Source: Nematostella vectensis (taxonomy: Eukaryota; Cnidaria; Anthozoa; Actiniaria; Edwardsiidae). From it: a DNA stretch of 64,000 nucleotides. Where the stretch lies: NCBI RefSeq assembly GCF_932526225.1, contig NC_064045.1:9356022-9420021 (forward strand). Direction: 5' to 3'. A program made the translations under genes and the position numbers. Shown here in pieces: positions 36,301 through 51,300 of this stretch (positions are counted from its first letter, which is position 1; the number at the start of each line of letters is the position of its first letter). Under the pieces are notes generated by a model. The model saw only the letters and a list, made by a program, of their open reading frames with translations, was not told where the DNA came from and did not search any database.

Positions 36301-39300
36301 TGAATAATTATGCGTATTATAGTCCCCCAATCAATTCGCTCGCAAAACAATTGCGCTTTTTAAAAACAACAACAATCGCTGTGGTTGCCAATGGGGCTTT
36401 AAGCCTTCCTAGCTGGGGGCCCCTACAACTATCAGGGCTGCTGTCACAATACCCTGATAGGTCCCTATGCTAACCTAACCCCCTAGGCTGCAGTCACGAT
36501 TCATAGATCCAACATGTCAATCACGCGCGCACGAATAGCCAATCAGTAAAGAGATAATGCAATAACAGCGATGTGGTCCCACAAATGTCCCACAAAATGT
36601 CAGCAATCAACGGCGATAAAGATTGGTTTGAGATATTTTTTTGCGAATCTGGACAAGAAAATAAGCATTTTCCGGTCAGCGTAGAAAGTGCTAGCTGTTT
36701 TCTTTGCCCGGCCGCTTTTAGTGTAGAATTGGGACTCAAATTGTAGAAAAACGCGTAAAATACTACGAAGAAACGAAAAACAAACAAACCACTTACAAGA
36801 GCAATGTAAGTCCTACCATTAACATTGTGTTTGATATTATCATAGGTTACTTCAATTACATATAAGAATGAGACTGTCGTTTAAATTTTTGCTGTAAATC
36901 TTGACGTTTGCCGATAAAACTTGTAGTTAGAAGTCAGACGTAAACAGCGAATCCGATTTTTTTCCTGTTCCCCGCACTTAAATCACTGCAATTTGACAAA
37001 AATAGCTTTGAAAACACATAGTACCTACCGAAGAGAGCACCGCTTTATCTAATCATTTCCAAGTTTTCGTATTTTGAGCTAGATTCGTGCCGTTTCATAC
37101 AACAACCAAACTCGAAGTCATCTTTTTCTATGCTTCTCTACAAGATTTTCACCAAGCTTGGACAACAAGACAAGTTCCCATCATGTTAGGTTTCTGTGTT
37201 TTATTTCCCAAGTCGCAGAAAGACACGCTATAAACGTCTGTATTTGAGATAAATCCGAGCAGGACTCACAGACCTCATCCGACATGTTGTACAATTTGTG
37301 GGACTTTAGTGGGACATTTGGGTTGCACTTCGCTGGCTTCTATTTGCTGCTTTCTGATTGGATATTCGTGCGCGCGTCGGATCTAAGAATACCCACGGGG
37401 GTGCTTACACCTATCAGGGCTACAGTCCGGGCTACAACCCTGATAGGTCTCTATGATTAACCCCCTCAAGGCTGCAATCACAATACCATGGGGGTGGGGG
37501 GGGTGTGCTTGTTTTTGCTCTTGGTTGCCATTGCAACAGAAGCGGTGAATTTATTGGGCCTAAGTGTGACCTTTCTGGGAGCAATTCAAAGTGATATCAT
37601 TGACAAAGAAATGAAAACAAGCTGTGATTGGCCAAGCCCTGAGTTATGTTCTTTTTTTACTTTTTATGATAATAATAAATAATCATACTGTTCTTGGTGT
37701 TTCATCACATCGACAAGAAAGGACATTTTTATGTACTCTAAGCATCTTGGATGTGTTCATCATTTGTTCAAAATTCATCCTGTATATCTTTTATTCACAC
37801 AAGAGAAAAAAACTATAAAAACAAATTTGCATTCACGGGTTGGCTCACAGAGCCCTTTGATTTGGCAATCGTGTTCATCATTTGGTGTTCAAACGCCCTC
37901 CTCTTGTCTTACATTAAGCCCACCTCCCCCCTTTCAAAAGCACTATTTTTCGAGGCATAAATATGAATAAAAGAGAGATTTTACGGTACTCAAAACAATA
38001 TACACCTATTTTAAATCAGATTGCACTGGGGGAATCCATGTGTTGTAGCCTGCAGTGCTTCCTGGGTATCAAAAGATTAAGAAAATAAGCTTAATAAAAA
38101 CAAAACACAGGTTTAGAAAAATTACCCATAAACCACGATACATTGATTCTCGGGTGTAACCTTAGTGAAATAGCTGTATACACCTATTTCCAAAAAGGTT
38201 GTCAGTGCAAATGGCAAATGGCAAATAGTAAATGGCAGTTCTAAGCCCGAACGGTGCTTCTGGGTACTAATCATTCGCAAAATTAAAGGTGATAAATAAA
38301 GTCTAGCAATGTCAGAGACATACATTGATGATCTTTAATGGATAATTGTTTGATTTATCCATAATCTTCAGCATTTAGTAGAAATTTAATGAGACCCATG
38401 GTTCCTTTCGGTCCTAGAACTGCCATTTTCCAATCGCCATTTCGCACTGGCAACGTTTTTTGAAATAGGTATATATTCACAAAAGTCAGACAGTAGACGA
38501 ACCTTAATTCTACACAGGGGTTATTCTTGGCTCCTTTTGGGGGGGCTACATGCTGACCCAAGTACCTGGCGGAATGCTGGCTCAAAGATTCGGTGGTCGA
38601 GTTGTCCTGGGCTCGTGTATGCTGTTTTCATCAATATTTGTGTTCCTTTCTCCTGTGGCGGCGCGAACACACGTTGCACTCCTTGTGGCAGCCAGCGCAG
38701 CAGTGGGCTCATGTAAGGTCAGTTACAACGCGAAGCGGGGTACCCGAAAATCACAGCTATGGCGATTGTGATTTTTTTTATTATTAAATCTATCAATGTA
38801 AAGTACGGAAGGATCTATTTTGCTCTATAGGGGGACGGGGTTTGTGATGATCGCAAACCTCTTTTTATTCAATATTCTGGACCCTCTAAACGACGGCGCA
38901 TGCACGGTCACAACGCAAAGCATAAATCCAGTCCATAATTTGCGCATTTATCGATCAAGTAACGATCAGTGTAAATTTTTCACCAAAATAGACTAAACTT
39001 ACCCTTTCCATATTAAAGAAGTGTGCCTGCACAGAGCAGGTAACCTCTTTAAAGCGGTCCCGCATTTCAAAGTTCCGAGGCTGGTCGATTAAAGCGGTAT
39101 TGACACCAATTTACTTCCGGTCAAATACGTGACATTGATTTTTATCGAAAAAAGCGATAAATATTTCAAAATTGTGAAAGCAGTTTCAAGCAAGGTCTGT
39201 TCGAAGTTTCTTTGAGGATGTGGCCGGATGGCCTATTAAATAACGCAGATTCTATTCAAATTTTGTCTCTTGTCGGTTGAGGTTTCCGTTGGCCCTCCGG

Positions 39301-42300
39301 AAGTAAACTGACATCGGCAATGCCGCTTGAACAGAGTTATAACCTCTGTTTATACGAACTTACTTATACTTGTAGGGGGTTATGGTACCTGCCCTATACG
39401 ACTTTTGGAACAGATTTGCGCCTTATGGGGAGAAATCTACTTATGTGACCTTTTCCTTGTCCGGTAAGTGATCTTTCAAAAGACATAACAAGTACGAGTT
39501 ATCTATTTCAAATAATATTAATCAATGCCTGTCGTTTTGGACGATCCTGGGGCTAGTTTATATGGGGCTAGCTAATTTTCTACAGTATGGTATGTAGTTC
39601 CGTAACAGTTATAGTTCCCTATCACTCAGAATTTGTCTTTATCTTTTAGCCTTGAATAGTGTAGATTTGAACAATTCAAAACTACTTAAATGATACAAAA
39701 CTATTAACCTTCCCTGAGATATAAATCCAGCTTATTTCTTCCAATGGTTTGTTAAAAAAATATGGTTATTTCGAAGCGATTTTCATAATCACTGGAATAC
39801 CTGTGGTATCCCAGTTAAAAAATATGCAACTGTTTTTTCCGTCGTCTCGCGTTTGTGCATTTATTGCGCAACACCATACCCAAAAGTCTTTGTGCATTTC
39901 CTAATCTTACAAGTTTTGATTGCCGCCATCTTGAATATTGAAATCTCATCTAAGAATCGCTAACTCGAATCGCTTGTACTTTGTGCAGTCAAAAAAGGCA
40001 AGACTGGCTATTTAATTACTGCAAATAGAATCAAGGTTTTGCTGTCTATAATGCCATTGCTGAAGGCATACTCCATGTGGCATTTTAACCCAGTATTTCA
40101 TGATAGAAAGGTTTTAAGTACATATAAACTGCTTCAAGTCCTAGTTAAAATTCTCTAGGCGCTTAGGAATGAACTAGAGGTAATCTTTAAAACATTTTGT
40201 CCTCCACAGTCCCTTGTTTCTAAGTAATAACGCATGCCTTCCTTTGATATTTACTGGGATACCTGTGGTATCCCAGTCGTAAAATGCAACTGTTTTTTTT
40301 TTCGTGGTACCGAGAAATCTGTATTATTGTGCAATACCCCATGTGCCTCTGCGCCACTTCTTGTACCATCTATTTTGCTTTTAAATAAAGAAACAGATGT
40401 AAAGGCAGATGTATAGACACAGATGAGAAATGGAGCTGATTCATCCTTTCTTGGAACTCTGATCTCCCACCAGAGACCTTGCTAGTTTCTAATAAAATCT
40501 GAATAAGCAAATAATGCTTATATAATAGCGTCGAGGTATATATCCTACTCTGTTCACCGAGCCTGAGGGGGATAGTTGTTTTAGTATTCACCAAACCAGT
40601 AGGATCAAAAAACATTTTATTTACTAAATTAAGAAAAATACACAAGTTTGTCTCCGTGACAAGATATAAATAGCGCGCGCCGGCTCAAAACAGTGAATAG
40701 CATTGGATATTCACTGTTTTGCAAACAGTTCTCAGCCAAACAAATCGTGCGAAATGCACTATCCACTGGTTTGGTGAATACTAAGAACAGATATAATCCA
40801 CAGCAGAGCTAGCACTGTCATAGAATTCAGAAAATGGGGGGTCAAAACAGTTTTTAGGATATAGTAATTTTCAAACAATAATCTAAAAAGTCAAAAGATA
40901 TACTTAGTGCACCAAGTTCTTTTCCAACAGCTACTCTTGTAAAACAATAAGCTGCCCCTATATAATGTACCTGCAATGTCAGACCAAAAGAGAACACAAA
41001 TGTCACTATCTGAACTCAAGTTAATCATTATAGATGAAATTTCTATGGTCGGAAATAGTACATTGCTTCACATCCACCGTAACAAACGTGCTGCTGGTTT
41101 AGACTGTCCTACCAATCCAGGATTATCTCTCAACTTATCTTTCCAAACTTTTGGAATAGCGTTACATAAAGATAACCAGTTAAAATACCCTGTACCTGGG
41201 ACACCTTTCTTCAAACATATCTGCCACTCAAAACGACCCACCTCATTGCATAAATCTCTTACTGTGCGGATGCCACATTCAAAAAAGGATCTAAAGAAAA
41301 CAGACTTCTCCCCAATTTTAATATACTTGTTATTCCACAGCACTTCATCCTCTAAATCCGATTCATTTATTGGGTTTGAAAACAGCTCGGCCCATATCCC
41401 AAACACCTCCTTATAATAACCGGATATATCGTCCGGAAGACGATTTATATCAAAATTGTCGCGTATAGTTCCCACACCTCCAATTACTTTTAAGAGGTAT
41501 CTTGGTAAAACCTTATATGTTCTCTCCTCCTCATTTGACAACTTTAAAGCAAAAGTAACACGACTAGCTCTAAATGATGCAAAGAAATCAGGAGCTCTCA
41601 AGCCACCATCATCATATTCACCTATAATTGTTGTGTATTTCACTTTAGGTTTTTTTGCATTCCATATAAAGTCTTTCAGGGCTGTATCCACCTGCTTAAT
41701 AAAGTCTCCCCTAACACTTAAGTTGGAGCACACATAATACAACTTAGAAAGCGCTAAACTTTTCAACACATGGATTCTTCCATAAAGTGTTAATGTCCGC
41801 AACTTCCAAACTGCTAACACAGCTTTAAATCTCTCAAAATCACGCTTAAAGTTATTTTCATTATACAGTTTCTCATTATATGAAAAAAACCCTAAAATTG
41901 TAATACCTTTTTGGTGAAGATCTAACCATTTTATGCCTTGCCTTATCCTATCTTTATTTTTTGCGCCCAACCATCCTGCTTCATATTTTGTTAGATTAAT
42001 TTAAAGCGACGAATAAGATTGAAAAATCCTTAAAAGCTCTAACAATTTTTTTAAAGAATTCATATCTTTCAAAAATAAAGTTGTATCATCCGCAAACATC
42101 GTCATTTTTATTTCAGACTTTCCGATTTTCAGGCCTTTTACCTCCGGAGATGACCTAACCATAATCGCTAATACCTCCATTAATAAATACGGTGACACTG
42201 GATCTCCCTGTTTTGTTCCTCTGCCTAACTGGAAGAAGGTAGTAGCGTGACCGTTATTCAAAATGGAGCTAACGTTATCTGTTAAAAGAACTTGAATCCA

Positions 42301-45300
42301 CCTAATAAAATTCTCGCCAAAAGCAAACTGTCTCAAGGTTGCATAGATAAAAGAGTGTTCTATAGAATCAAAAGCCTTTTCAAAATCGGCTGCAAACATT
42401 TTATACGATTCATTTCTATTTTTTACATAATTCATCACATCTTCTATAATTCTAATTGGTTCGTCTATCGTTCTACCTTAAACAAATGCTGCTTGATAAG
42501 TGAAAATCAAGGAACGGAAGAATATCTACCAAACGATTGCATAGTACTTTGCTACATATTTTAGAATCAACGTTTATCAGGCTTATAGGGCGCCAGGCGT
42601 TAAGAGACCTTGGGTCCTTATTTGGTTTCTCCAACAATGTTACTATTATCTGACGCTGGGTTGTACTTAGACGGCCTTGTGTAAAACCATGATTAAGAGT
42701 TTTGACCAAATCTGTACCTAAGTCAGACCAAAACGCGATATAAAATTCTTTCGTTAGTCCATCGACACCCGGAGTTTTCGACGCACCCATCTGGTTCAAG
42801 CTATTGAAACATTCGGTCACCGATAGAAGGCCTTCGCATTTATTCCTATGTGGTGCCTGAAGTCGCGGTATGTTTAGTTCCGACAAAAACGCAAGGCACT
42901 CCTCCTCTGTTTTTACACTTTTCCTTTCATATAGTCTGCTGAAATAACTCTGAAGATTATGATAAATATCTGCCTGCCCTGAAATTTCCTTACCATCCTC
43001 CACATTTTTTTTAATATAAGTTTTAGATTTGTTGTGTCTCTCCAAGGACAAAAAATACTTTGTGTTTTTTTCCCCCAACTCGTGCCATCTAGCTTTCGAC
43101 CGGATAATTAAACCTTCTATAATATAATTACTTAACTCATCCAAATTACGCAATGCTATTTCATGCCTTTTTGATAATTTATCATTTTCAGCCACCCAAC
43201 TATATTTTCAATAACTTTTAACTCCTCTTCTAACTCCCTGTAATTTTCCCGTCGTTTACGCGCCGATGTTTTCGAAAATCTAATACTAAATTTTCTTATC
43301 TTGTATTTCATAACCTCCCACTTTAATTGCGAATTATCAATTCCTTCTTCAACTAACTCTTGTTTCCAAATATCTATGCATTTAGTTAACTCATTTACGT
43401 AAACCACTGTTTTCAATAAGGAATTATTAAATTTCCAAAAGGATGGCCCTCTTCTAACGTTACCGTCAGCCTTAAATTCTATGGTAACCGCCGAATGATC
43501 CGTCGAGGGTGCTGGGATAATATCGCACCTGTCAATAGATGATTGGAGGTCATCAGAGACAAACAGATAATCAAGTCTACGATGATTATAATTTCCCCGG
43601 GAACTTCGTTTTCCCTGTGCCGAGTCTCTCCATGTATATCGCTTTATTGTTAAGTCTCCAAATATCACATAAGTTATATTCATTCAACATTATTTCAACC
43701 GCTGCAATTGAACGGTATTTCAACTTAGGATTACCAAAAACTGCTTCCAACTCCAAGTCAAAGACAAAATTAAAATCGCCTCCCCACACAATATTAGGCG
43801 AACCTGTATACGCTTGCGACTGAAGTTTAATTTGAATTTCCTTAAACAACGAGACCTGTGATGCTTCATCGTTCGGAGCATAAGAATTAATAAGTAGGAA
43901 GTCTCCATTTTGAATTTTACATCGAATAATCAGAAACCTCCCATTAGTATCTGCAATAATATCCTGTAATTGATAATTGAGTTTATGCCCAAATAAAATA
44001 GCTACACCTCTACTCTCGGAATTTCCATGCGCAAAAGCTATTCCTCCCCTATATCTATTTTTCCAATTATTTTCAGCTTCCTTTGTGCTATGCGTTTCCT
44101 GTAAAAACAAGACGCCACTGTCACCCCCGTGTCCATTAATCCAATGAAACATTTTCCGACATTTTTTATATTCACCTAGACCCCGGACATTAAGAGAAAG
44201 TATTTTAAACTCGAAATCATTACCCATTATCTAAAGAGATAATATTGCGAATTATTATTTCTAGCCAAGGGATACAACATGGAATACGCGACAAAACAAA
44301 ACATTTCACAATCACAATACATACAGATATAAATAGCCGAATGAATACAATTAAATAAATTGCATTCATCAAAAGACTCAGACCCATGGATCCCACAGCC
44401 GACTGAGCCTTGCCAGACTCATACCACGTTAAATAATTTTAGAAAATTTTTAAACTTCCCCAACCATAGTCTCCAATTCAAATTCTAATTTTACGCTGCC
44501 ACTACAAAGGAATAGCTAGTCTTTGGCAGTTCCTTTCAGCTTGACTGAGCAAAGCAAAATTAATTACAGTAATCATACATTTTGCACCGTCCTTAAAACT
44601 GCCCTAGCTTTGCAATAATGCACTAAAACTTTCCTTCGAGCGTCCCTGACCCATTTTCAAACTTTTCCGTTAATGAAGAACAGAAAGATAAACGGGTCCC
44701 ACAGTTCCTTACAACTTAACAACAAAATAATTACTTACAGTAATTCTGCATTTTGTACCGTTCTCAAGCTGCGTCCAGGGCTTGCAGAGACTCGACTTTT
44801 TCAACCATCCCTTGTTCTGACCTCTTGATGAAAATCTTTCCGTCTAGCGACCAAGCACTGAACAGCATCTTCTTCTTCCTCATAGCCAATGCTCTCCCCA
44901 AGATCCTTCTTCTAGCTGGCGTTAGATTTTCATTTACAAATATGCGCCCATAAACCTTCGCATCAATGCACGCTGGTTTCTCCAGCCCGACTAGATCCAA
45001 CTCCCAGTACTGTACTTCTTTAAGGCCTTCCCTAGCTTTTAAGAACGCCGCTTTTTTCTTGCGACAGATAAACCTAGCGATAAGAGGACTGAACTTGTCT
45101 TGCTTCCTCTTCTCTAGCCGATGTGAAATTCCAATATCCTCCGTCTTGATATCCACCTTCAACATTCTTGCCATATTTATTACGACTTCCCCGCATGAAA
45201 AAGTGCCACTCGGCATCCCCGCTATTTCTATCGAGTTCTTCCTGGTATATTGTTCCAATGAATCTAGCTTAGCTTTCAACTTTTCTATGTATTCTTCATT

Positions 45301-48300
45301 CGCCGCGTTTTCCTCAACTCGAACAACAAGTTTCCCGAGAGTGGAGACCCTCGTGTCTAGCGCCACACTCTTCTTCTCCAAATCCTTTATTTGCGCTTCC
45401 TGCACACTAAATGCTCTCTTCAAGTCCCCAACTTCTTCCTTTAAACCTTGGGTGTTTGCTTGAACTTCTAAAAGGACTAACCAAATTGACTCAAGCGTCA
45501 CTGGCTGCTTTTTAGTAGACTTGCTAACTTCCCCTTTCTCCGCCATTGTTTCCTTCTCAAATACTTCCATAAACTTTTTTGGCTGGGGCGATACCGTTGA
45601 GGCGCTAGAGCTACTGGAACCTCGTTCCTTCCGCTTTTTCATTAAAACACTACTGTTTGCAAACTATTCTAGCGCTCCTTCGCAAAAAGACATGAGTTGA
45701 CGGACAGCCCTACAAAAACGCGTCTTCACGCTTAGGCCGCCATGCTATATAAGGTATAAGATATTTAAGTCGTGCAACCTATGGTATTCATGTTCTTGGG
45801 ACACTTGAAAACAAACACGTTAAGGCAAATCCTAAAGTGCATGAGGAATATGGAAGACTAAGAAAAATTAATAATACATCCAGTCCTCCAATGCAAACAA
45901 ATATAATCTGTCAAGACAATTCAGCATTTACTATATGTCTGTTAAATATCAGATCTCTATCAAGACACAGTATTGATATCAAACATGACTTGAATATCAC
46001 TAGCAATGATATAATTGTTATGTTTGTAAAGGCCTGTGGCCTAGTCGGCCGTGTGGACCTTGTGCCGAATGCACATCAGGCATGCGCGCGTGAGTACACA
46101 TGTGAGCGAGCAGCGACGCCATCTTGTTTTTAGTAAATTTGTGTCTTGTTTCATTGAGTTAAATCTCGTGGTTTGATCCGAACTGTTGAATCAGGAAAGA
46201 CGCAACACTGGCGACGAGGATATAGCGAGATTATTAGGGCGGAATCAGCGAATAAGTTGCCGAAATTCGACTGTTTTTCCGACCCGTCCACGCTTGGACC
46301 ACGATGGACAGGCTGGCTGAACTCCTTCGAGCTCTACGCGGATGATACCCATGCGTCAAATGCGACGAAGCAGCGTCGGAGGGCTCTCTTGTGGCACTTT
46401 GCTGGACCGGATGTGCAAGAAATCTTCGAAACTTTGCCGGAAACGGGCACCGCGGAAGAATACGGTAAAGCAGTAACCGCTTTGAACGGATATTTCGTCC
46501 CCCAGGTAAACTCTGCGTTTGCCAGGCAAGCTTTTAAAAGCCTTTCTTTCAAGCCCAATGAAACCACTCAGCAATTTGCTACTCGATTACGTAAAGCAGC
46601 CAAGGACTGCGAATTTGGAGCTGATGTAGAAAATCAAATAAGAGACACTGTTTTAGAAAAATGCACGTCCACGTATATTAAACGGAAATTGTTAGAAAAA
46701 GGCCAGACTTTTACCTTGAAAAAAGCGCTAGAAATCGCCGAGCAATGTGAAAAGATCGAGTCCCAGCTAGCAAAACTTTCTTATGATGAAAAGCCAGAAA
46801 CTAGTAACCAAGAAGCAGTTAATAGAATTAATGACAAGCCCCATAAACCAGGGAAGCCCAGAAACTCCAGAAACCATTCCAGACAGGGGAGGGATAGAAC
46901 CATACAGGAAGATATTGTATGTTATCAATGTGGCAATGTAGGACACACTAAACGGGATTCAAAATGCCCTGCCCATGGCCAAACCTGTCGGAAATGTGGT
47001 GGAAAAAACCATTTTGCAAAAGCATGTCAAACCAAGCAAAAGGCTAACCAAATCCATGAGCAACCCACGTCTAGAGACGAGTATGCTTTCACTGTATTGG
47101 GAGAGGGGGACCCCAGTAATTTAGATGTATGTGTGCTAGGAACTAACATAACCATGCTCATAGACTCAGGTGCAAATAGCAATATCATAGATGAACAAAC
47201 TTGCGAACAGGCAAAGACAAAACACATAAAATGTGAGTCAAAGGCGAGTCCGATAGACCGTAACCTTTATGCCTATGGTGCCGAGAAGCCTTTGGACGTT
47301 AAAGGAACATTCTCATGCAAAGCTAGTTTCAGGGGGAACACAGTGAATGCTGATTTTATTGTTATCAGAGGACAGGGCATCCCATTGTTGGGCAAAAACA
47401 CTGCCATGAAATTGGGAGTACTGAAAATTGGCCCTGACGTTTCCATGGTGACAGACAAAGCTGAAGTTTTAAAACGGAAATACCCGGAAGTTTTCAAGGG
47501 AGTGGGGAAACTCAAAACGAAGCAAATTTTCTTAGATATTGACCCCAGTGCAGCACCAGTTGCACAGCCCTATCGGAGAGTTCCATTTAATTTGAGAGAG
47601 AAAGTGGACAAAAAGATTTCAGAACTTGTAGAACTTGATATTATTGAACCGGTAGAGGGCCCAGCCCCTTGGGTAAACCCAGTGGTTATTGTCCCTAAGA
47701 GACAGGGGGAGATAAGACTGTGCATAGATATGCGTCAGGCAAATAATGCCATCACACGCAGATGCTACCCTATCCCAACTGTTCACGAAGTACTTCACAC
47801 CATGAATGGGTCAACAGTATTTAGTAAGCTTGATCTGAAATGGGGATACCACCAGCTAGAGTTAGATGATAAGTCAAGAGAAATAACAACATTTGCTATT
47901 CCTGGAGGTCTTTTCAGGTACAAGAGGCTCTTGTTTGGTGTCAATACGGCAAGCGAGCAATACCAGCATGAGATCGCAACAGTCCTTGCGGGCATTGACA
48001 GCGCTCAGAATATATCGGACGACATAATAGTCCACGGTCCGGACAAGAAGACCCATGATCGGCGACTGGAGCAGACCATTGAGCGATTACAACAGTGTGG
48101 CTTAACACTTACCCAGGACAAGTGCCAGTTCAACACCGCCTAGTGTTTATGGGCATCCTGCTTTCTGAGAAGGGTATAGGGCCAACTGAAGAAAGGGTGA
48201 GAGCCATACTCGAGGCAGAGAAACCCAAGACGACCACGGAGGTGCGTAGCTTCCTTGGCCTAGCTAATTTCAGTAGTCGATTCATTCCGCACTTCGCAAC

Positions 48301-51300
48301 CCTTGCAGAACCTTTGCGAAGACTGACCAGGAAGGATACCCCATTTGTGTTTGGAGCATTTGAAGGTCATTTGAAGCCTTCAAGCAAAGCATGGCACAAG
48401 CATGTACACTGGCATATTTCAACAAGGATGCTCGGAAGGAGGTTGTCTCGGATGCAAGCCCTGTTGGCTTAGGTGCGGTTCTTCTTCGAGACAGGAAGGA
48501 GGATGGACTCCAAAAAGCTATGCAAGTCGAAGTTTGAGCGACTGCGAACGCAGATACTCCCTACAGAAAAGGAGGCCCTTGGTGTAGTATGGGCATGTGA
48601 GAAGTTTCATCCATATGTCTTTGGAATGCGTTTCACTCTCGAGACTGACCACAAACCCTTAGAGGTGATATACAGTACCAGATGCAAACCTTGTGCCAGG
48701 ATAGAAAGGTGGGTGTTGCGCTTACAACAGTATGATTTTACAGTTGTTTACTCACCTTGCAGAAATAACATTGCAGATCCTTTATCTAGACTGTTGCCTA
48801 GCAACCCACAGGTAACAAACAAGCCATGACCATGAAGCTGAGGAGTACGTCAGATTCGTAGCGGTGAGCGCAACTCCCACAGCACTCACAACCCGAGAGA
48901 TAGAAAGAGCATCAGACAGAGACAAGGAACTTGAAGAGGTAAGGCGAGCAATAGAGACTGGCCGCTTTGAGAATTGCAAGCAGTATATGCCGGTGGCAGG
49001 GGAGCTATGCGTGATTGGCAAACTCGTGCTCAGACGGACTCGAATCATTATTCCAAAGGAACTATATAACCGAGAGCGGTCTTTTAAGTCTTTTAAGTTG
49101 AGTGCTAACCGCCAGTCAGATGAGCCATGTGATCCAAGTGACTTAGCATTTGCGCAGCTCATGGTCTACATAGAGGAACAGCTAGAGGCAGAAGAGCCTG
49201 TACTTCTAATTCTCTCCGACTTAGTCAAATTTTTTTATGTGTAAGCTAAAGGAATTGGCGGGCGAAGAAGTTGAGACTGTAAATTCAACACGCCTCAAAG
49301 AGAGAATCCTGGATGTCTTCCCTGGTCTAGCAGCGCATACTAAAGACCGCAATAAAGTACACATTGTGTTAGAGGATGTAATTGGAGGTATGTTGTCCAG
49401 CCTCGAGAATAACATTGACTCTGATGCATGTTGTCTGGCGCGAGCTGCGCGCATTTTGAGGCGAGATATTTTGAATGTTAAGAACTCCTTAAATGGGGAA
49501 TTCCAGGCAGACGCGCAGAAGAACTCTGTACCTCCCTCGTTACTGGCGATGCTAGGAATGGTCATGAAAGGCCCTACTAGCCAATTCGACCATTCTGAAA
49601 ATCAGGCTTGCTTATCCATAGCACAACTTATTGTATACAACAGTGTGGGCAGAGCACGTCCACACTGCCTGATGCTACTGGCGCCACACATCATGTGCGG
49701 TCAAGAGAGTGTCTGCTCCCGATTTATATGGCATTAAAAGTCCATGGTGCAACACGGGACAAATATCTAATAGAGGCATTCTACAACCTTGGGCTCTCTA
49801 TATCGTATGACAGGATAATGACCATATCGACACAGTTAACCAACAGTGTTATCGAGCGTTACGAACGGGAGCAAGTCGTTTGTCCCTCAAAGTTACGTTC
49901 GGGGCTATTCACAACAGCAGCCGTTGATAACATCGACCATAACCCGAGCTCCACCACCTCGCAGTGGTCTTTCCACGGCACTGCTATTTCACTCGTTCAA
50001 CACCCGGATGCTGACGAGCAAGGAACAAGGAGAGATCCTGATGTCTATGATGCTACAGGACATAACTCGAAGACTCTGACTTAATTAACGTCTTTTTACT
50101 GTAATGTAAAGCCTGTCTCGCTTCCAGTAAGTCCGTCCTCCAAAGATAGCTCCCGAGCTGCTTGCGCCTAATCAAGATAACGACACTCAGAGAAGTTCTC
50201 AGGAAGATGATTGGCTGCACCACACCAAGAAAATCTCCGGTAAATAGAAACTTGAAGCTAAGGACCTTATGTCATGGGCAGCGTACCGGGCTTCAAAAGC
50301 ATCTCTCTTAAGTCGATCTCCCGCAATAATCTCCCTCATGCCGATGTTTGCAGAAAACGCACACTCCTTTGCCATGATCCTGCATAGCATTAAGGTCATC
50401 ACCTTAGCTGTGAAAATCATCGACCCAACCCGGACTCCTGTTGTGGCACTAGACCAGCCGTTGTTTGCAATAGCAAAGCAGATCCAGTGGGCTATTCCAG
50501 AGCTGAATGAGAAGAGCTTAATCCCAATGTTTGGTGGACTCCACATCGAACTGGCATGTTACAAAATGGAAAGTGGTTGGCTGGCAGCGAGAAATCTTGG
50601 TGAACGGTGGAATGGCAACGCAAGGTGTGGCTGAGTCATTCATTGTGGCAAGCCACATAACACGTACACGACGTGCGCACCAAGTTACTTCTGCCAGTTT
50701 ATCCATCCTGGTCTTTGTAGGCATACACGGCCTACAAAGAGTGAGATGGTGATGCACCGATGATGTCCCTTGATGAATGGAAGAAGGTAATGGATGTGAA
50801 GTTTCCCCAGTTTGCATATTGGTCTTCCGTACTTGATTTGGAAATCATGTGCCTAAGTCTTGTCAGAGCATTTAGAGAAGCCAATTTCGATTTTTACGTA
50901 AAGACTCTGGATGAGATTCTACCGTGGATGTTCGCGATGGATCACATTAACTATTCTAGATGGTTGTCTGTCCACCACCGGGACATGTCCATCCTTCCAT
51001 CAAGTCACACTGAAGTCTTCAAACGCTTTTTTTTACTGCTTTACAGTCAAAAAAAGCAACAGTTACTTTTCTAGTATTGCAATTGATCAAGCACACGAGC
51101 AATGTAACGCGCAAGTGAAAGGGGAAGGCGGAGCTGTCGGCCTGACAGGGAATCCTTGTGCTCTCAGGCGTTGGATGGTGGCGGGCCCAGAGGTATGCCG
51201 GATTGTGGAAGAGTTTGAGAGCTGTAGATGTTCGCTAGAAGAAACTAGCCACCATGAGCAGAAGCCAAGAGTACACACCGCGTTTAACAAGGATGTCAAA

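Larger units (their letters stand above)
41085..45730 (-). mobile_element. L1/Tx1-type non-LTR retrotransposon (LINE)
   Basis: Minus-strand element with ORF1 (44,764-45,642) and ORF2 (41,068-44,227, broken), inserted in the Pif1-type helicase sequence whose pieces lie at both ends. It ends right after the ORF2 C-terminal region at the left boundary, with no poly(A)/poly(T) tail seen. That suggests a 3' truncation or a Tx1-like tail-less family. Boundaries are approximate. Confidence 0.75.

Noticed and set aside
37488..37970. Small open frames between the inverted-repeat element and exon 2 of copy 3
   Set aside because: 60-80 codons, hydrophobic by base composition, no conservation in the other copies and no splice context.
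46018..46190. Definite 5' LTR of the Ty3/gypsy element
   Set aside because: Without a 3' LTR to compare, the boundary rests only on position and an ACTGGCGACGAGG word; kept as tentative within the element entry.
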